A stretch of DNA of 64,000 bases from Microbacterium sp. W4I20 (GCF_030816505.1 NZ_JAUSYB010000001.1:1922001-1986000), one strand, 5' to 3'. Positions 1 to 7,949 are shown, counted from the first letter of the stretch. Translations and numbers: made by a program. Notes: generated by a model from the letters alone, not told the origin.

Positions 1-1
1 G

Positions 2-928
2 GGCACGTCGATCGAGCCGACCATGATGCTGCTGCAGACCCTCGTGCTGCCGTTGATCTGGATGACCTCGCGATCGACGACGCAGTCGATCGTCGTCACC
101 CTGATGAATGCCGGCATCCTCACCTTCGCGTACGCCGCATCGGCGGGCTTCACCCCGGGGATGATCCTGGGCGGCGCCATCACCTCGGGCCTCTCCGCGG
201 CGTTCAGCGTGGCCCTGGGGCTGTGGATCACGCGCATCGCAGAGTGGGGCACCGAACGTCAGCGGCTGCTGGCCGAACTCACCGACACCCAGCAGGGGCT
301 GGAGGCGGCGAGCCGCGAGGCAGGAGCGGCAGCCGAAAGGGCTCGCCTCGCACGCGAGGTGCATGACACGATCGCGCAGAGCCTCACCAGCATCGTCATG
401 CTCGCGGAGCGCAGCCGGCACGACGGCTCCCGCGACACGATCGGACTCATCGAGGAAGCCGCCAGGGAGGCGCTGCGCGAGGCGCGGGCGCTCGTCGTCG
501 TCGAATCCCCCGCCGCCGACTCGTCCGCGTCGCTCGCGGAAGCACTGCGGCGGCTGGGCGAGCGGTTCGCCCGCGAGACCGGGGTCCCGGTGTCGGTCAC
601 CGCCTCTCCCCTCGTCGTGCCGCGCGACATCCAGGTCGTGCTCCTCCGCTGTGCGCAGGAAGGCCTCGCGAACGTGCGCAAGCACGCGGCCGCAGCGTCG
701 GCCTCGCTCGCGCTGACGGTGTCCGACGACGACGCCGCGCTCGTGGTGAGCGATGACGGGCGGGGACTCGACGGCCGGGATCTCGGCGAACAGCGCGGTT
801 TCGGCCTCTCGGGCATGCGCGACCGTGTCGGCCTGGTCGGCGGCACACTCGAGGTGCGCGACGGCGAGACCGGCGGCACCGCCCTCACCGTCCGCATCCC
901 GCTCGCCGTGCGACAGGAGACCACATGA
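2..928 (+). CDS. Sensor histidine kinase, NarL/DesK type (5' end outside window)
   Basis: The frame is open to base 2, so the N-terminus lies outside the window. The visible 308 residues begin with hydrophobic membrane segments (to about residue 75), then a linker that looks coiled-coil, the HisKA_3 H-box AREVHDTIAQSL (phospho-acceptor His near residue 121) and a HATPase domain with CAQEGLANVRKHA (N-box), DDGRGL and GFGLSGMRDRVG. This is the family that autophosphorylates at the membrane and passes the phosphate to a LuxR-type regulator. The stop overlaps the ATG of that regulator (ATGA), so the pair is co-translated. A fatty acid desaturase lies convergently just downstream, which recalls the DesK-DesR membrane-fluidity system; that link is inference from context only. 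Confidence 0.93.
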   Translation, partial: GTSIEPTMMLLQTLVLPLIWMTSRSTTQSIVVTLMNAGILTFAYAASAGFTPGMILGGAITSGLSAAFSVALGLWITRIAEWGTERQRLLAELTDTQQGLEAASREAGAAAERARLAREVHDTIAQSLTSIVMLAERSRHDGSRDTIGLIEEAAREALREARALVVVESPAADSSASLAEALRRLGERFARETGVPVSVTASPLVVPRDIQVVLLRCAQEGLANVRKHAAAASASLALTVSDDDAALVVSDDGRGLDGRDLGEQRGFGLSGMRDRVGLVGGTLEVRDGETGGTALTVRIPLAVRQETT

Positions 929-1548
929 TCCGCGTCATCGTCGTCGACGACCACCCGATCGTCCGATCCGGGATCATCGGTCTGCTCTCCCTCGACAACG
1001 AGCTCGAGGTGGTCGGTGAGGCCGCTGACGGCGCAGAGGCGATCGCTCTCGCGACGTCGCTCCGCCCCGACGTGGTGCTCATGGATCTCCGCATGCCGGA
1101 GGTCTCGGGAGCCGAGGCGACTGCCCGGATCACCGCCGAGCTTCCGGGGGTGCGGGTGCTCGTCCTCACCACGCATGAGGACGACGACGACATCCTCAGC
1201 GCGATCGAGGCCGGCGCCAGCGGCTATCTGCTCAAGGCAGCGCCGCATGCCGAGATCGTCGCCGGCATCCGTTCCGTCGCGGATGGCCACACGGTTCTGG
1301 CCCCGACGATCGCCGCCACCTTGGTGACGCGCATGCGCACGCAGGACCCGGCGCGGCCCGCACTCAGTCCCCGCGAGCTCGAAGTGCTACGGCTCGTCTC
1401 GCGTGGGCGCAGCAACCCCGAGATCGCCCGCGAGCTGTTCATCGGCGAGGCGACCGTGAAGACGCATCTGCTGCACGTGTTCGAGAAGCTCGAGGTGTCC
1501 GATCGGACCAGAGCGGTGACCCTGGCGCTGGAGCTCGGGCTGCTCTGA
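925..1548 (+). CDS. LuxR/NarL-family response regulator, partner of the upstream kinase
   Basis: A full-length 207-residue regulator. The receiver domain has the acidic pair DD at 8-9, phospho-acceptor Asp54 in LMDLRMPE, Thr82/Thr83 and Lys104 in GYLLKA. The C-terminal LuxR helix-turn-helix has LSPRELEVLRLVSRGRSNPEIA and the recognition helix region EATVKTHLLHVFEKL. It starts inside the kinase stop codon. Phosphorylation should cause dimerisation and DNA binding. The target is unknown; the convergent desaturase gene ending about 80 bases away is the obvious candidate, but I see no operator proven by sequence. Confidence 0.95.
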   Translation: MIRVIVVDDHPIVRSGIIGLLSLDNELEVVGEAADGAEAIALATSLRPDVVLMDLRMPEVSGAEATARITAELPGVRVLVLTTHEDDDDILSAIEAGASGYLLKAAPHAEIVAGIRSVADGHTVLAPTIAATLVTRMRTQDPARPALSPRELEVLRLVSRGRSNPEIARELFIGEATVKTHLLHVFEKLEVSDRTRAVTLALELGLL

Positions 1549-1575
1549 GCCGATCGCGCACGTCGGGCACAGAAA

Positions 1576-1613
1576 AGCCCGGCATCGCGGAGAAGCTCAC
1601 GCGATGCCGGGCT
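1576..1613. terminator. Bidirectional terminator between regulator and desaturase genes
   Basis: A perfect 14-bp stem (arms AGCCCGGCATCGCG and CGCGATGCCGGGCT, 10-nt loop) sits between two convergent stop codons. It is preceded by AAAA on the plus strand, which reads as a short U run for minus-strand transcription. Confidence 0.85.
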
Positions 1614-1625
1614 GAGGCTGAAGTG

Positions 1626-2798
1626 TTACGGCCGTCCGAACTGGGCGACTGCCGGGCAGTCGAACGGATCTGCACCCGCGGAGAGGCCGACCCGGTTGAG
1701 GTAGTCGATCACGATCTTGTACGAGCGCAGCAGGTTGGTCTCGGTGTACGGCACGTCGTTCGCCGCGCAGTAGTCGCGGACGATCTCACGAGCCTTCGCC
1801 AGATGCGGGCGCGGCATGCTCGGGAACAGGTGGTGCTCCACCTGGTAGTTGAGGCCGCCCATGAGCCAGGTCGTCGCCCATCCACCGGTGATGTTGCGAG
1901 AGGTGCGCACCTGCTTGGTGAAGAAGTCGAGACGGGCGCCCGGCTCGATGATCGGCATGCCCTTGTGGTTCGGGGCGAATGCCGCTCCCATGTAGACGCC
2001 GAAGACGGCGAACTGCACACCCAGGAAGGCGAATGCCATTCCGAGCGGGAGCATCATGAACACGGGAACGAGGAGGAGCACGAAACGAGCAGCGATGATG
2101 CTGAGCTCGATCCAGCGTCCCTTGACGTTCTTCGTCGTCAGGAGGTACTTGAGACCGAGGAAGTGGAGGTTGAGTCCCTCGAGCGTGAGCAGCGGGAAGA
2201 AGAGCCAGCCCTGCTTGCGGGTGATCAGCTTGATGAGACCCTTCGCCTTCGCGGCATCCTCTTCGAGGAACGAGATCGTGTCGACCTCGATGTCGGGGTC
2301 CTTGCCGACCTGGTTCGGGTTTCCGTGGTGCTTGGTGTGCTTCGAGTCCCACCAGGAGTAGCTCATGCCGATGCTGGCGATCACGATGCGGGCGAGCTTG
2401 AAGTTCGCGGGTCCCGTGGTCAGGATCTGACGGTGCGCCGCCTCATGTCCGAGGAAGGCGATCTGCGTCAGGATGATGCCGAGGCCGGCGGCGATGAGCA
2501 GCTGGAACCAGCTGTCGCCGAGGAGGATGAACCCCGTGATGAGGCCGCCGAGGGCGACGGCGATTCCGGCGGCGACAGCGACGTAGAACCACTGTGCACG
2601 GCGGAGGAGACCGGTCTCCTTGACGACCTGCGAGACCTGCTTGTAGGCCTGGGCCATCGGCGGGAACTCGGCGTTGCCCGCGTATGTCTGACGAATCGGT
2701 CCCAGCGTTGCTGCGGTCGTTTCGACCTGTGTGGTGGAGATGATCTTCTCCTGTCGATCGGAGCCCTTGAGCTGTGAAAGCCCAAGGCGACTGCCCAA
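1626..2798 (-). CDS. Membrane fatty acid desaturase (acyl-CoA/lipid desaturase family)
   Basis: Has the three histidine boxes of membrane di-iron desaturases: HEAAH (118-122), HTKHH (154-158) and QVEHH (near residue 317), between four or so hydrophobic segments. It should introduce a double bond into membrane acyl chains. The family is about 350-390 residues, so it is complete. The start is uncertain: the annotated frame opens with TTG and no clear ribosome site. A good AGGAG lies about 6-9 bases before two consecutive ATC codons (2744-2739), giving ISTTQVETTAAT, so initiation at ATC or a sequence variation there is possible. The two-component system that ends opposite may regulate it. Confidence 0.93.
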   Translation of the reverse strand: MGSRLGLSQLKGSDRQEKIISTTQVETTAATLGPIRQTYAGNAEFPPMAQAYKQVSQVVKETGLLRRAQWFYVAVAAGIAVALGGLITGFILLGDSWFQLLIAAGLGIILTQIAFLGHEAAHRQILTTGPANFKLARIVIASIGMSYSWWDSKHTKHHGNPNQVGKDPDIEVDTISFLEEDAAKAKGLIKLITRKQGWLFFPLLTLEGLNLHFLGLKYLLTTKNVKGRWIELSIIAARFVLLLVPVFMMLPLGMAFAFLGVQFAVFGVYMGAAFAPNHKGMPIIEPGARLDFFTKQVRTSRNITGGWATTWLMGGLNYQVEHHLFPSMPRPHLAKAREIVRDYCAANDVPYTETNLLRSYKIVIDYLNRVGLSAGADPFDCPAVAQFGRP

Positions 2799-2877
2799 CG
2801 CTTACCTCACACTAACCGGGCCCGCATGCGGCTCCGGGAATACATCGGCACCCCTTGACGGGAGCCTGTGAGTGTGA

Positions 2878-3363
2878 ATGGATCCGAGCATGAATCGCCA
2901 TGTCCGTGTCGCGTCGGCGGCTGTGCTGCTGCTGGCAGGCGGGACCTCTTCGCTCGTCGGATGCAGCAGCGCGCCCGGGGAATCGGCGACCTGCATCGAT
3001 TGGGTGTACTTCGAGGCTCCGGCGGACGCTTACGACGATGCGGATGCCGTCGCTCGTGGACGCATCGTGGGCCGGGAAGGGACGACCAGCTACCTCGAGA
3101 TGCCCGCCGCGATGTGGACCGCAGAGATCGACGAGTGGATGAAGGGGGCCGGCGACCGGGAGATCGTCGTCACCTCGCTCCCCCGCGGGTGCGGTGACGA
3201 GGGCGACTCGCTCGCCGAGGCGATGGATGCCGGGGACGAGGTGATCCTCTTCCTGCGCGAGCAGCCGTCCGGCTGGGAGGCGATCACGCCGTGGCAGGGA
3301 GCGATCGCCCCGGCTCCGGACGGCGGCATCCCGGACGCCTGGCCGGAAGACCTCTACGACTGA
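2878..3363 (+). CDS. Small secreted lipoprotein of unknown function
   Basis: 161 residues with a lipoprotein signal: hydrophobic stretch VASAAVLLLAGGTSSL followed by the lipobox LVGC and a serine-rich tether. The mature part is acidic with a region reading VARGRIVGREGT and IVVTSLPRGCG that suggests a small beta domain; two further cysteines (CIDW and GCGD) could form a disulfide. I do not recognise the family. An alternative start is the in-frame ATG at 2890, which would place Arg residues right before the hydrophobic core. Convergent with the next gene, with only four bases between stops and no terminator seen. Confidence 0.75.
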   Translation: MDPSMNRHVRVASAAVLLLAGGTSSLVGCSSAPGESATCIDWVYFEAPADAYDDADAVARGRIVGREGTTSYLEMPAAMWTAEIDEWMKGAGDREIVVTSLPRGCGDEGDSLAEAMDAGDEVILFLREQPSGWEAITPWQGAIAPAPDGGIPDAWPEDLYD

Positions 3364-3367
3364 CGGC

Positions 3368-3664
3368 TCAGGCCCGAGCGCGGCGGGCCCGGCGACGCCA
3401 GGCACGCGGAAGGAGCTGCGGGAACGCAGGTGAGTGGCGGGCCGGCTCGCTGATCTCTTCGAGGGCGCGGAACGCGTCGTCCAGGGAATCGAAGGCGCCG
3501 AGGTCGGTGCCGTGGTTGTCGCGCACGAGGTGCGCGGTGCCGTCGAACTCGACGAAGCCGGCGAATTCGCCGTTGCGCGTCGCGACGTGCACGTCGGCGT
3601 CGGCCTGCTTCCAGGTCAACGGATCGGACGGGGGGAAAGTGATGGTGGTCATGGTGATGCTCAT
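3368..3664 (-). CDS. Small protein of unknown function
   Basis: A 98-residue frame starting MSITMTTITFPPSDPLTW; an alternative start is the ATG at 3652 (MTTITF). The core (about residues 18-72) reads like a small beta-sheet protein with VHVATRNGEFAGFVEFDGTAHLVRDNHGTDLG, followed by an acidic helix and a very basic tail RAWRRRARRARA. Neither start has a ribosome site, and a possible -10 TATGCT lies about 150 bases upstream. No family recognised. The acidic-then-arginine-rich C-terminus could bind nucleic acid, but that is a guess. Confidence 0.6.
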   Translation of the reverse strand: MSITMTTITFPPSDPLTWKQADADVHVATRNGEFAGFVEFDGTAHLVRDNHGTDLGAFDSLDDAFRALEEISEPARHSPAFPQLLPRAWRRRARRARA

Positions 3665-3855
3665 TGCTGTGTGGCGGGCGCGCGTCGGCGCTCCGCAAGT
3701 TGTGAGATCGAGGGCGGATGCCGCGCGCATCGATGTGCGCGGTCCTTTACGGCCCTGATCAGTGGCGACGTGGCGGCCGAGAGGGGCACTGCACACACGT
3801 TGCACGATCAGCATAGCAGAATCCGCCAGCACCCGTTGCCCGATCCCCTGCGACC

Positions 3856-4818
3856 TCAGCGCGCAGGGGGTTCGCCGCCGCCGGCGGGTCCACCGCCCCC
3901 GCTTCCTGGCGCCACCCCGGCAGCGGGCGTCGTCGACGTGTCCACCCCCACGACGAGGGCCGCCGTGTACCCGCTCTCCACGTCACCGGTGACAGTCGCG
4001 AGCTGCGTCGCGCCACCGTCATCCCCGAAGACATTGTCGGCGGTCAGCGTGGTCCGGGCGAGGTTCTCGCTCGACCCGCTGTACACGGACTCCGCGTACA
4101 CCACGGCGCACTCCTGCTCGGGAAGAGCGAGCTGCGAGGTGGCGATCGCGTTGGCGGCATCCGTGATCGATGCTGCATCCGGGTACACCTCGAAGTGGAT
4201 GTGCGGCCACCTCCCCGAGTAGCACCCGGGGAACACCGAGGTGAAGGAGACTCTGCCCTCGGCATCCGCCACCTGCACGCCACGCAGGTAGGTGACGTCC
4301 TCCAGCCCCGACGAGTACATCGAATACTCGCCCTGTGCGGTGCAGTGCCAGAGGTACACGGCGGCACCCGCGAAGGGGCGTCCGTCGTTCGCCAGATCGA
4401 TCACCTGGAGTTCGATGGCGAGGGGCACTCCCTCTGCGGTGGCCGCACCGTCGATCGACGCCCTGATGTCCTGACGGACGATGCCGGAGTCCTCGAGGAC
4501 GTCCGGCCCGTTCGATCCATCACCCGGGTAGGGGCCCGCCGTCTCATCCGGGATCTCGATAGTGGTTCCGCCGGTGCCTGCGCTCGCATCGGCGCTGGGC
4601 GTCGCGGTCGATCCGCCCGAGGCGGCCGGAGCGCAGGCCGCCAGGACCACCGCGCCCAGCCCGAGGCCCGCGAGCCCCAGAACCCCACGGCGGCTCATGA
4701 GCGTGCGGATGTCGAAGGGAGCACCCTGGTCGACGACCTCTTCGTCTGCGCGATCGAGGAGTCGACCCTCGTAGGCGGGACCATCGGGAGTGCGGGTGGG
4801 TTCGGGGATGCGGCTCAT
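3856..4818 (-). CDS. Tat-exported lipoprotein of the intradiol ring-cleavage dioxygenase family
   Basis: 320 residues from an ATG preceded by GAGAGGA. An unusual ~45-residue hydrophilic N-region precedes the twin-arginine signal SRRGVLGLAGLGLGAVVLAAC, whose last Cys forms a lipobox. The mature domain carries the intradiol fold signatures: DETAGPYPGDG, GAAVYLWHCTAQGEYSMYSS and FPGCYSGRWPHIHFEVY, providing the Tyr-Tyr-His-His ligands for non-haem Fe(III). The C-terminus is Gly/Pro-rich. Cytoplasmic relatives cleave catechols; exported lipoprotein forms have no agreed substrate. It follows the LtrA-like gene on the same strand with a 60-base gap. Confidence 0.85.
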   Translation of the reverse strand: MSRIPEPTRTPDGPAYEGRLLDRADEEVVDQGAPFDIRTLMSRRGVLGLAGLGLGAVVLAACAPAASGGSTATPSADASAGTGGTTIEIPDETAGPYPGDGSNGPDVLEDSGIVRQDIRASIDGAATAEGVPLAIELQVIDLANDGRPFAGAAVYLWHCTAQGEYSMYSSGLEDVTYLRGVQVADAEGRVSFTSVFPGCYSGRWPHIHFEVYPDAASITDAANAIATSQLALPEQECAVVYAESVYSGSSENLARTTLTADNVFGDDGGATQLATVTGDVESGYTAALVVGVDTSTTPAAGVAPGSGGGGPAGGGEPPAR

Positions 4819-4878
4819 GATCGTTCCTCTCAAGCGGACCACTCGTGGACTGGTCACCCATGCTGCGGGAACTCTCGA

Positions 4879-6105
4879 TCAGGAATCCATGCTCCGACTA
4901 TGCGTCCTCTTTGACGGCACAGCGTCCGCCGACGCCTCGTCCTTCGCCACCGGCGGCCGGAGCACGAGGACCACGACGATGATCACGAGGATCAACGCCG
5001 TCAGCGTCACGGGGATCGGCAGCACCGGGTCGAGCAGGACCAGCAGCGCACCGATGGGGACGACCGTGTTCACGACTCGGTCGGCGTTCTCGCGGATCGC
5101 GATCCACCAGATGCCGAGCAGGAAGATCGCTATCGGGATGGTGACGGTGAAGGAGGCCGCGATGTTCGACAGTTCGCTCTTGTGTGTGAGCACGTCGATC
5201 TCCACCTCGATGCCGGCCGAGAACGCGGCGGCGGCGGCGAAGACGAAGTAGTGGGAGTAGCCGTAGCGCAACGAACGCCGGAACGATGTGATGGCCCGGT
5301 GGTGGGGCGGCCAGAAGTAGATCCACCAGAGGGATGCCGTGACGACGAGCGTGAGCACCGAGATCGCGATCAGCGGCCCGAGCGTCTCCACCTCGTCGAA
5401 GGCGTCGATGATCGCGTTCGCCGATGCGAGGAGGCTCTCGCCCAGCACGATGAGCGTGAACAGACCGTAGCGCTCGGTGATGTGGTGCGGGTGCCACGGC
5501 GTCTGCCTGCGGTGCTCGGCGAAGACGGGCACGGAGATCTCGAGCAGGGCGAAGAGCACGAAGGCCGCGATCTGCAGTGGTCCCGCGGGAATGAGGAGGA
5601 AGAGGATCCACAGCACCTGGACGGCGGCGATCCCCCACGCGTAGCGTTTCGTCGCCCCTCGGAGCTGGCCGGCCGACCGTGATGCTCGCAGCCACTGAGC
5701 CACCATCGCGACGCGCATCACCACGTAGCCGAGCACCGTGAGGGTGAAGACGCCCTCGTTGAACGCCCGCGGGATCCCCGCCGCGAGCACCAGCACCCCT
5801 CCCATCTGCACGAAGGTCGTCACGCGGTAGAGCCAGTCGTCGGTGTCGAACGAGGTCGCGAACCAGGTGAAGTTCATCCACGCCCACCAGATCGCGAAGA
5901 ACAGCATCGCGTAGGAGGTGACCCCGTGCAGGAAGTGCCCCTCGCCGAGCGCATGATGCAGCTCGGCGGAGGCGATGCTGACGGCGACCACGAACACGAG
6001 ATCGAAGAACAGCTCGAGGGTGCTCGCCGTGCGGTGCGGCTGCGATGGATCACGCGGCTGCATCGGACGGAGCTGGAAGCGAGAAGCGGCAGGATTCGCG
6101 GTCAC
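4879..6105 (-). CDS. Low temperature requirement protein A (LtrA) family membrane protein
   Basis: 408 residues with about ten transmembrane segments. The N-terminal signature STLELFFDLVFVVAVSIASAELHHAL is diagnostic of the LtrA family, and FFAIWWAWMNFTWFATSFDTDD and ERYGLFTLIVLGESLLASANAI are the other conserved blocks. Family members are membrane proteins linked to cold growth in Listeria; the biochemical role is unknown. The chosen GTG start is leaderless: a -10 TATCCT ends exactly six bases before it. Longer N-terminal extensions in the same frame lack any support. Confidence 0.9.
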   Translation of the reverse strand: MTANPAASRFQLRPMQPRDPSQPHRTASTLELFFDLVFVVAVSIASAELHHALGEGHFLHGVTSYAMLFFAIWWAWMNFTWFATSFDTDDWLYRVTTFVQMGGVLVLAAGIPRAFNEGVFTLTVLGYVVMRVAMVAQWLRASRSAGQLRGATKRYAWGIAAVQVLWILFLLIPAGPLQIAAFVLFALLEISVPVFAEHRRQTPWHPHHITERYGLFTLIVLGESLLASANAIIDAFDEVETLGPLIAISVLTLVVTASLWWIYFWPPHHRAITSFRRSLRYGYSHYFVFAAAAAFSAGIEVEIDVLTHKSELSNIAASFTVTIPIAIFLLGIWWIAIRENADRVVNTVVPIGALLVLLDPVLPIPVTLTALILVIIVVVLVLRPPVAKDEASADAVPSKRTHSRSMDS

Positions 6106-6111
6106 GGCGCA

Positions 6112-6117
6112 AGGATA
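6112..6117 (-). promoter_or_regulatory. -10 element of a leaderless promoter (LtrA-like gene)
   Basis: TATCCT on the minus strand, followed by TGCGCC and then the GTG start, which places transcription start on or next to the start codon. Confidence 0.6.
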
Positions 6118-6167
6118 GTGCCGGCGCGCAGGGGTTCGAGGAAGTTGTTCATCCATTCGCCGGAAAT

Positions 6168-6199
6168 ATCTTCCGCTCCGGCACATCTTCCGCTACAGT
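6168..6199 (+). promoter_or_regulatory. Promoter with a 10-bp direct repeat for the priming transferase gene
   Basis: A weak -35 TTCCGC (6171-6176), 17-bp spacer and -10 TACAGT (6194-6199) predict a start near 6206. The 10-mer ATCTTCCGCT occurs at 6168-6177 and 6185-6194, 17 bases apart, one copy covering the -35 and the other abutting the -10, as an operator for a dimeric activator or repressor would. Confidence 0.5.
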
Positions 6200-6231
6200 G
6201 TTCAAAGTCTGCTGTGCCTGCTGCTAGCGAC

Positions 6232-6379
6232 CGCCGTGTGGGACGGCGAAATGCACTCCGTGAGTGGGATCACCGAGTTCCAGCAGGACCCGAGGGGTCG
6301 GGATGCAGACGTTGGCCGTGAACGTGGGGTTCATGGTTTGGGGAAATCTGGGGAACACACTGATGGCGCACTGGGGATT
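6232..6379 (+). promoter_or_regulatory. G-loop hairpin array in the 5' leader of the priming transferase gene
   Basis: Four well-formed hairpins in a row: arms CGCCGT/ACGGCG with loop GTGGG (6232-6248); ACTC-c-GTGA/TCAC-c-GAGT with loop GTGGGA (6255-6278, one C-C mismatch); CCCGA/TCGGG with loop GGGG (6289-6302); CCGTGAAC/GTTCATGG with loop GTGGG (6316-6336, one G-T). Three more G-runs follow (TTTGGGGAAA, CTGGGGAA, CTGGGGAT to 6379), the last between CGCA and TGCG arms. Arms are unrelated in sequence while loops are almost the same, so recognition of the loop in RNA is the natural reading. See the matching leaders near 20.8, 30.4 and 35.1 kb. Confidence 0.65.
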
Positions 6380-6412
6380 TTTGCGTACATTCACGGCTCA
6401 AGGGGCCTCGGC

Positions 6413-7945
6413 ATGACTTCCGTCGAGGATGCTCTGAGCATCACTCGCGCGGGTTCGGTCTTCTTGCCGATCGCGGCCCCGAGGGCGACCAAGTCGGTGA
6501 CGCACACGGTGGTCACACCGCGCGCCTCCGCAACCCTGGAAAGACGCCGTCAGTGGGAGCGTCGCTATCGGATGAGACTGCGGATCACGGATGCGGCCGT
6601 CATCCTGTTCGCCGTCGGTCTGACCGCGATGGTCCAACTGATGACCGGTGTCGCCGGGCTCGAGATACTCCGCGACGGCGTCCCCCTCGCCGCGCTGTGG
6701 TACCTCATGCTCAGCGCACTGCACACGCGGGACGCCGCGTTGTTCCGTGCGAGTGCCACCGAGTACCGCGGCGTGGTCCACGCCAGCGGGCTCGCCTTCG
6801 GGATCATCGCCATCGTGGCGGTGCTGCTCGCATGGAAGTCGATGCAACTGACACTGCTGCTGGGGCTGCCTGTCGGTGTGTTGACTCTTCTGGTGACCCG
6901 GTGGTTGTGGCGCCACTGGCTCCAGGCGCAGCGGGCGTACGGGAGGTTCACCTCCCGTACGCTCGTCGTCGGAAACCGGGATGACGTCGAGTACGTGGTG
7001 CGCACCCTGCACCCGATCGGCGCGTCCGGCTACCAGGTGGTCGGGGCGACGCTCCTCGACGGCAACGCCCGGGAGGTGGAGGTCGACGGCGCGAAGTTCC
7101 CGGTTCTGGGGAACGTGAACTCCGTGTCGACGGTCGCCGCCGAACTGGGTGCCGACACGATCATCGTGGCGAGCCGCCCCGATGGCGAGCCCGAGTTCGT
7201 GAAGCAGCTGAGCTGGCAGCTCGAGGGGACCGCTGCCGAACTCGTGCTGTCGAGCCGCCTCACCGATGTCGCCGGCCCGCGGATCTCGTTCGCGCCGGTC
7301 GAGGGGCTGCCCCTCATCCAGGTGCAGATCCCGACCTACGAGGGCGGCCAGCACCTGCTGAAGCGTGCCCTCGACATCGCCGTCGCGACGCTCGCGCTCA
7401 TCCCGATCGGCCTGGTGGCTCCGGTCCTGGCGCTGCTCGTCAAGCTCGACTCCCCCGGCCCCGTCTTCTTCTTCCAGGAGCGTGTCGGCCGTGACGGCCG
7501 TCGCTTCAAGATGGTGAAGTTCCGCTCCATGAAGACCGACGCCGAGCAGCAGCTCGCCGCTCTCAAGGAGCAGAACCAGGGCGCAGGCCTCCTGTTCAAG
7601 ATGAAGGACGACCCGCGCGTGACCCGGGTGGGCCGCGTTCTGCGCAAGCTGTCGCTCGACGAACTCCCGCAGTTCTGGAACGTGCTCATCGGTGACATGA
7701 GCGTCGTGGGCCCGCGTCCGCCGCTGCCCAGCGAGGTCACCGCCTACGACGGGACTGTCTTCCGTCGCCTCTACATCAAGCCGGGCATCACCGGGCTGTG
7801 GCAGGTCTCCGGCCGCAGCGACCTCTCCTGGGACGAGAGCGTGCGTCTCGACCTGCGCTACGTCGAGAACTGGTCGGTCATGAACGACCTGCAGATCATG
7901 TGGCGCACCGCGAAGGTCATGGTGCAGCCGAGCGGGGCATACTGA
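6413..7945 (+). CDS. Polyprenyl glycosylphosphotransferase (priming enzyme of exopolysaccharide synthesis)
   Basis: 510 residues. About four membrane segments near the N-terminus (residues 55-170), a CoA-binding-like Rossmann region (TLVVGNRDDVEYVVRTLHP), then the bacterial sugar transferase domain from about residue 318: KRALDIAVATLALIPIG, a membrane helix, SPGPVFFFQERVGRDGRRFKMVKFRSM, LDELPQFWNVLIGDMSVVGPRPP and KPGITGLWQVSGRS. It transfers a sugar-1-phosphate to undecaprenyl phosphate, the first step of a Wzy-type repeat unit. The ATG is preceded by AAGGGG; an upstream in-frame extension would read through the structured leader and is not favoured. A glycosyltransferase follows after four bases. 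Confidence 0.93.
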   Translation: MTSVEDALSITRAGSVFLPIAAPRATKSVTHTVVTPRASATLERRRQWERRYRMRLRITDAAVILFAVGLTAMVQLMTGVAGLEILRDGVPLAALWYLMLSALHTRDAALFRASATEYRGVVHASGLAFGIIAIVAVLLAWKSMQLTLLLGLPVGVLTLLVTRWLWRHWLQAQRAYGRFTSRTLVVGNRDDVEYVVRTLHPIGASGYQVVGATLLDGNAREVEVDGAKFPVLGNVNSVSTVAAELGADTIIVASRPDGEPEFVKQLSWQLEGTAAELVLSSRLTDVAGPRISFAPVEGLPLIQVQIPTYEGGQHLLKRALDIAVATLALIPIGLVAPVLALLVKLDSPGPVFFFQERVGRDGRRFKMVKFRSMKTDAEQQLAALKEQNQGAGLLFKMKDDPRVTRVGRVLRKLSLDELPQFWNVLIGDMSVVGPRPPLPSEVTAYDGTVFRRLYIKPGITGLWQVSGRSDLSWDESVRLDLRYVENWSVMNDLQIMWRTAKVMVQPSGAY

Positions 7946-7949
7946 TCGG

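Larger units (their letters stand above)
6106..6412. other. 307-base intergenic region with divergent promoters and a structured leader
   Basis: Separates the LtrA-like gene from the polysaccharide region. It holds the leaderless promoter for the minus-strand gene, a direct repeat and promoter for the plus-strand gene, and then a roughly 200-base leader full of G-loop hairpins, each listed separately. No small open reading frame with a ribosome site was seen. Confidence 0.7.

Noticed and set aside
1623..2777. Long plus-strand frame opposite the desaturase
   Set aside because: The minus-strand frame has all three histidine boxes; the plus-strand translation is a charged shadow.
6232..6379. 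c-di-GMP (GEMM) or other known riboswitch in the leader
   Set aside because: No recognisable GEMM tetraloop/receptor or other class signature; the structure is a string of simple hairpins, not a multi-helix junction.
6236..6412. N-terminal extension of the priming transferase to an upstream start
   Set aside because: The extension would be read from the hairpin array, has no ribosome site and no similarity to the family N-terminus.
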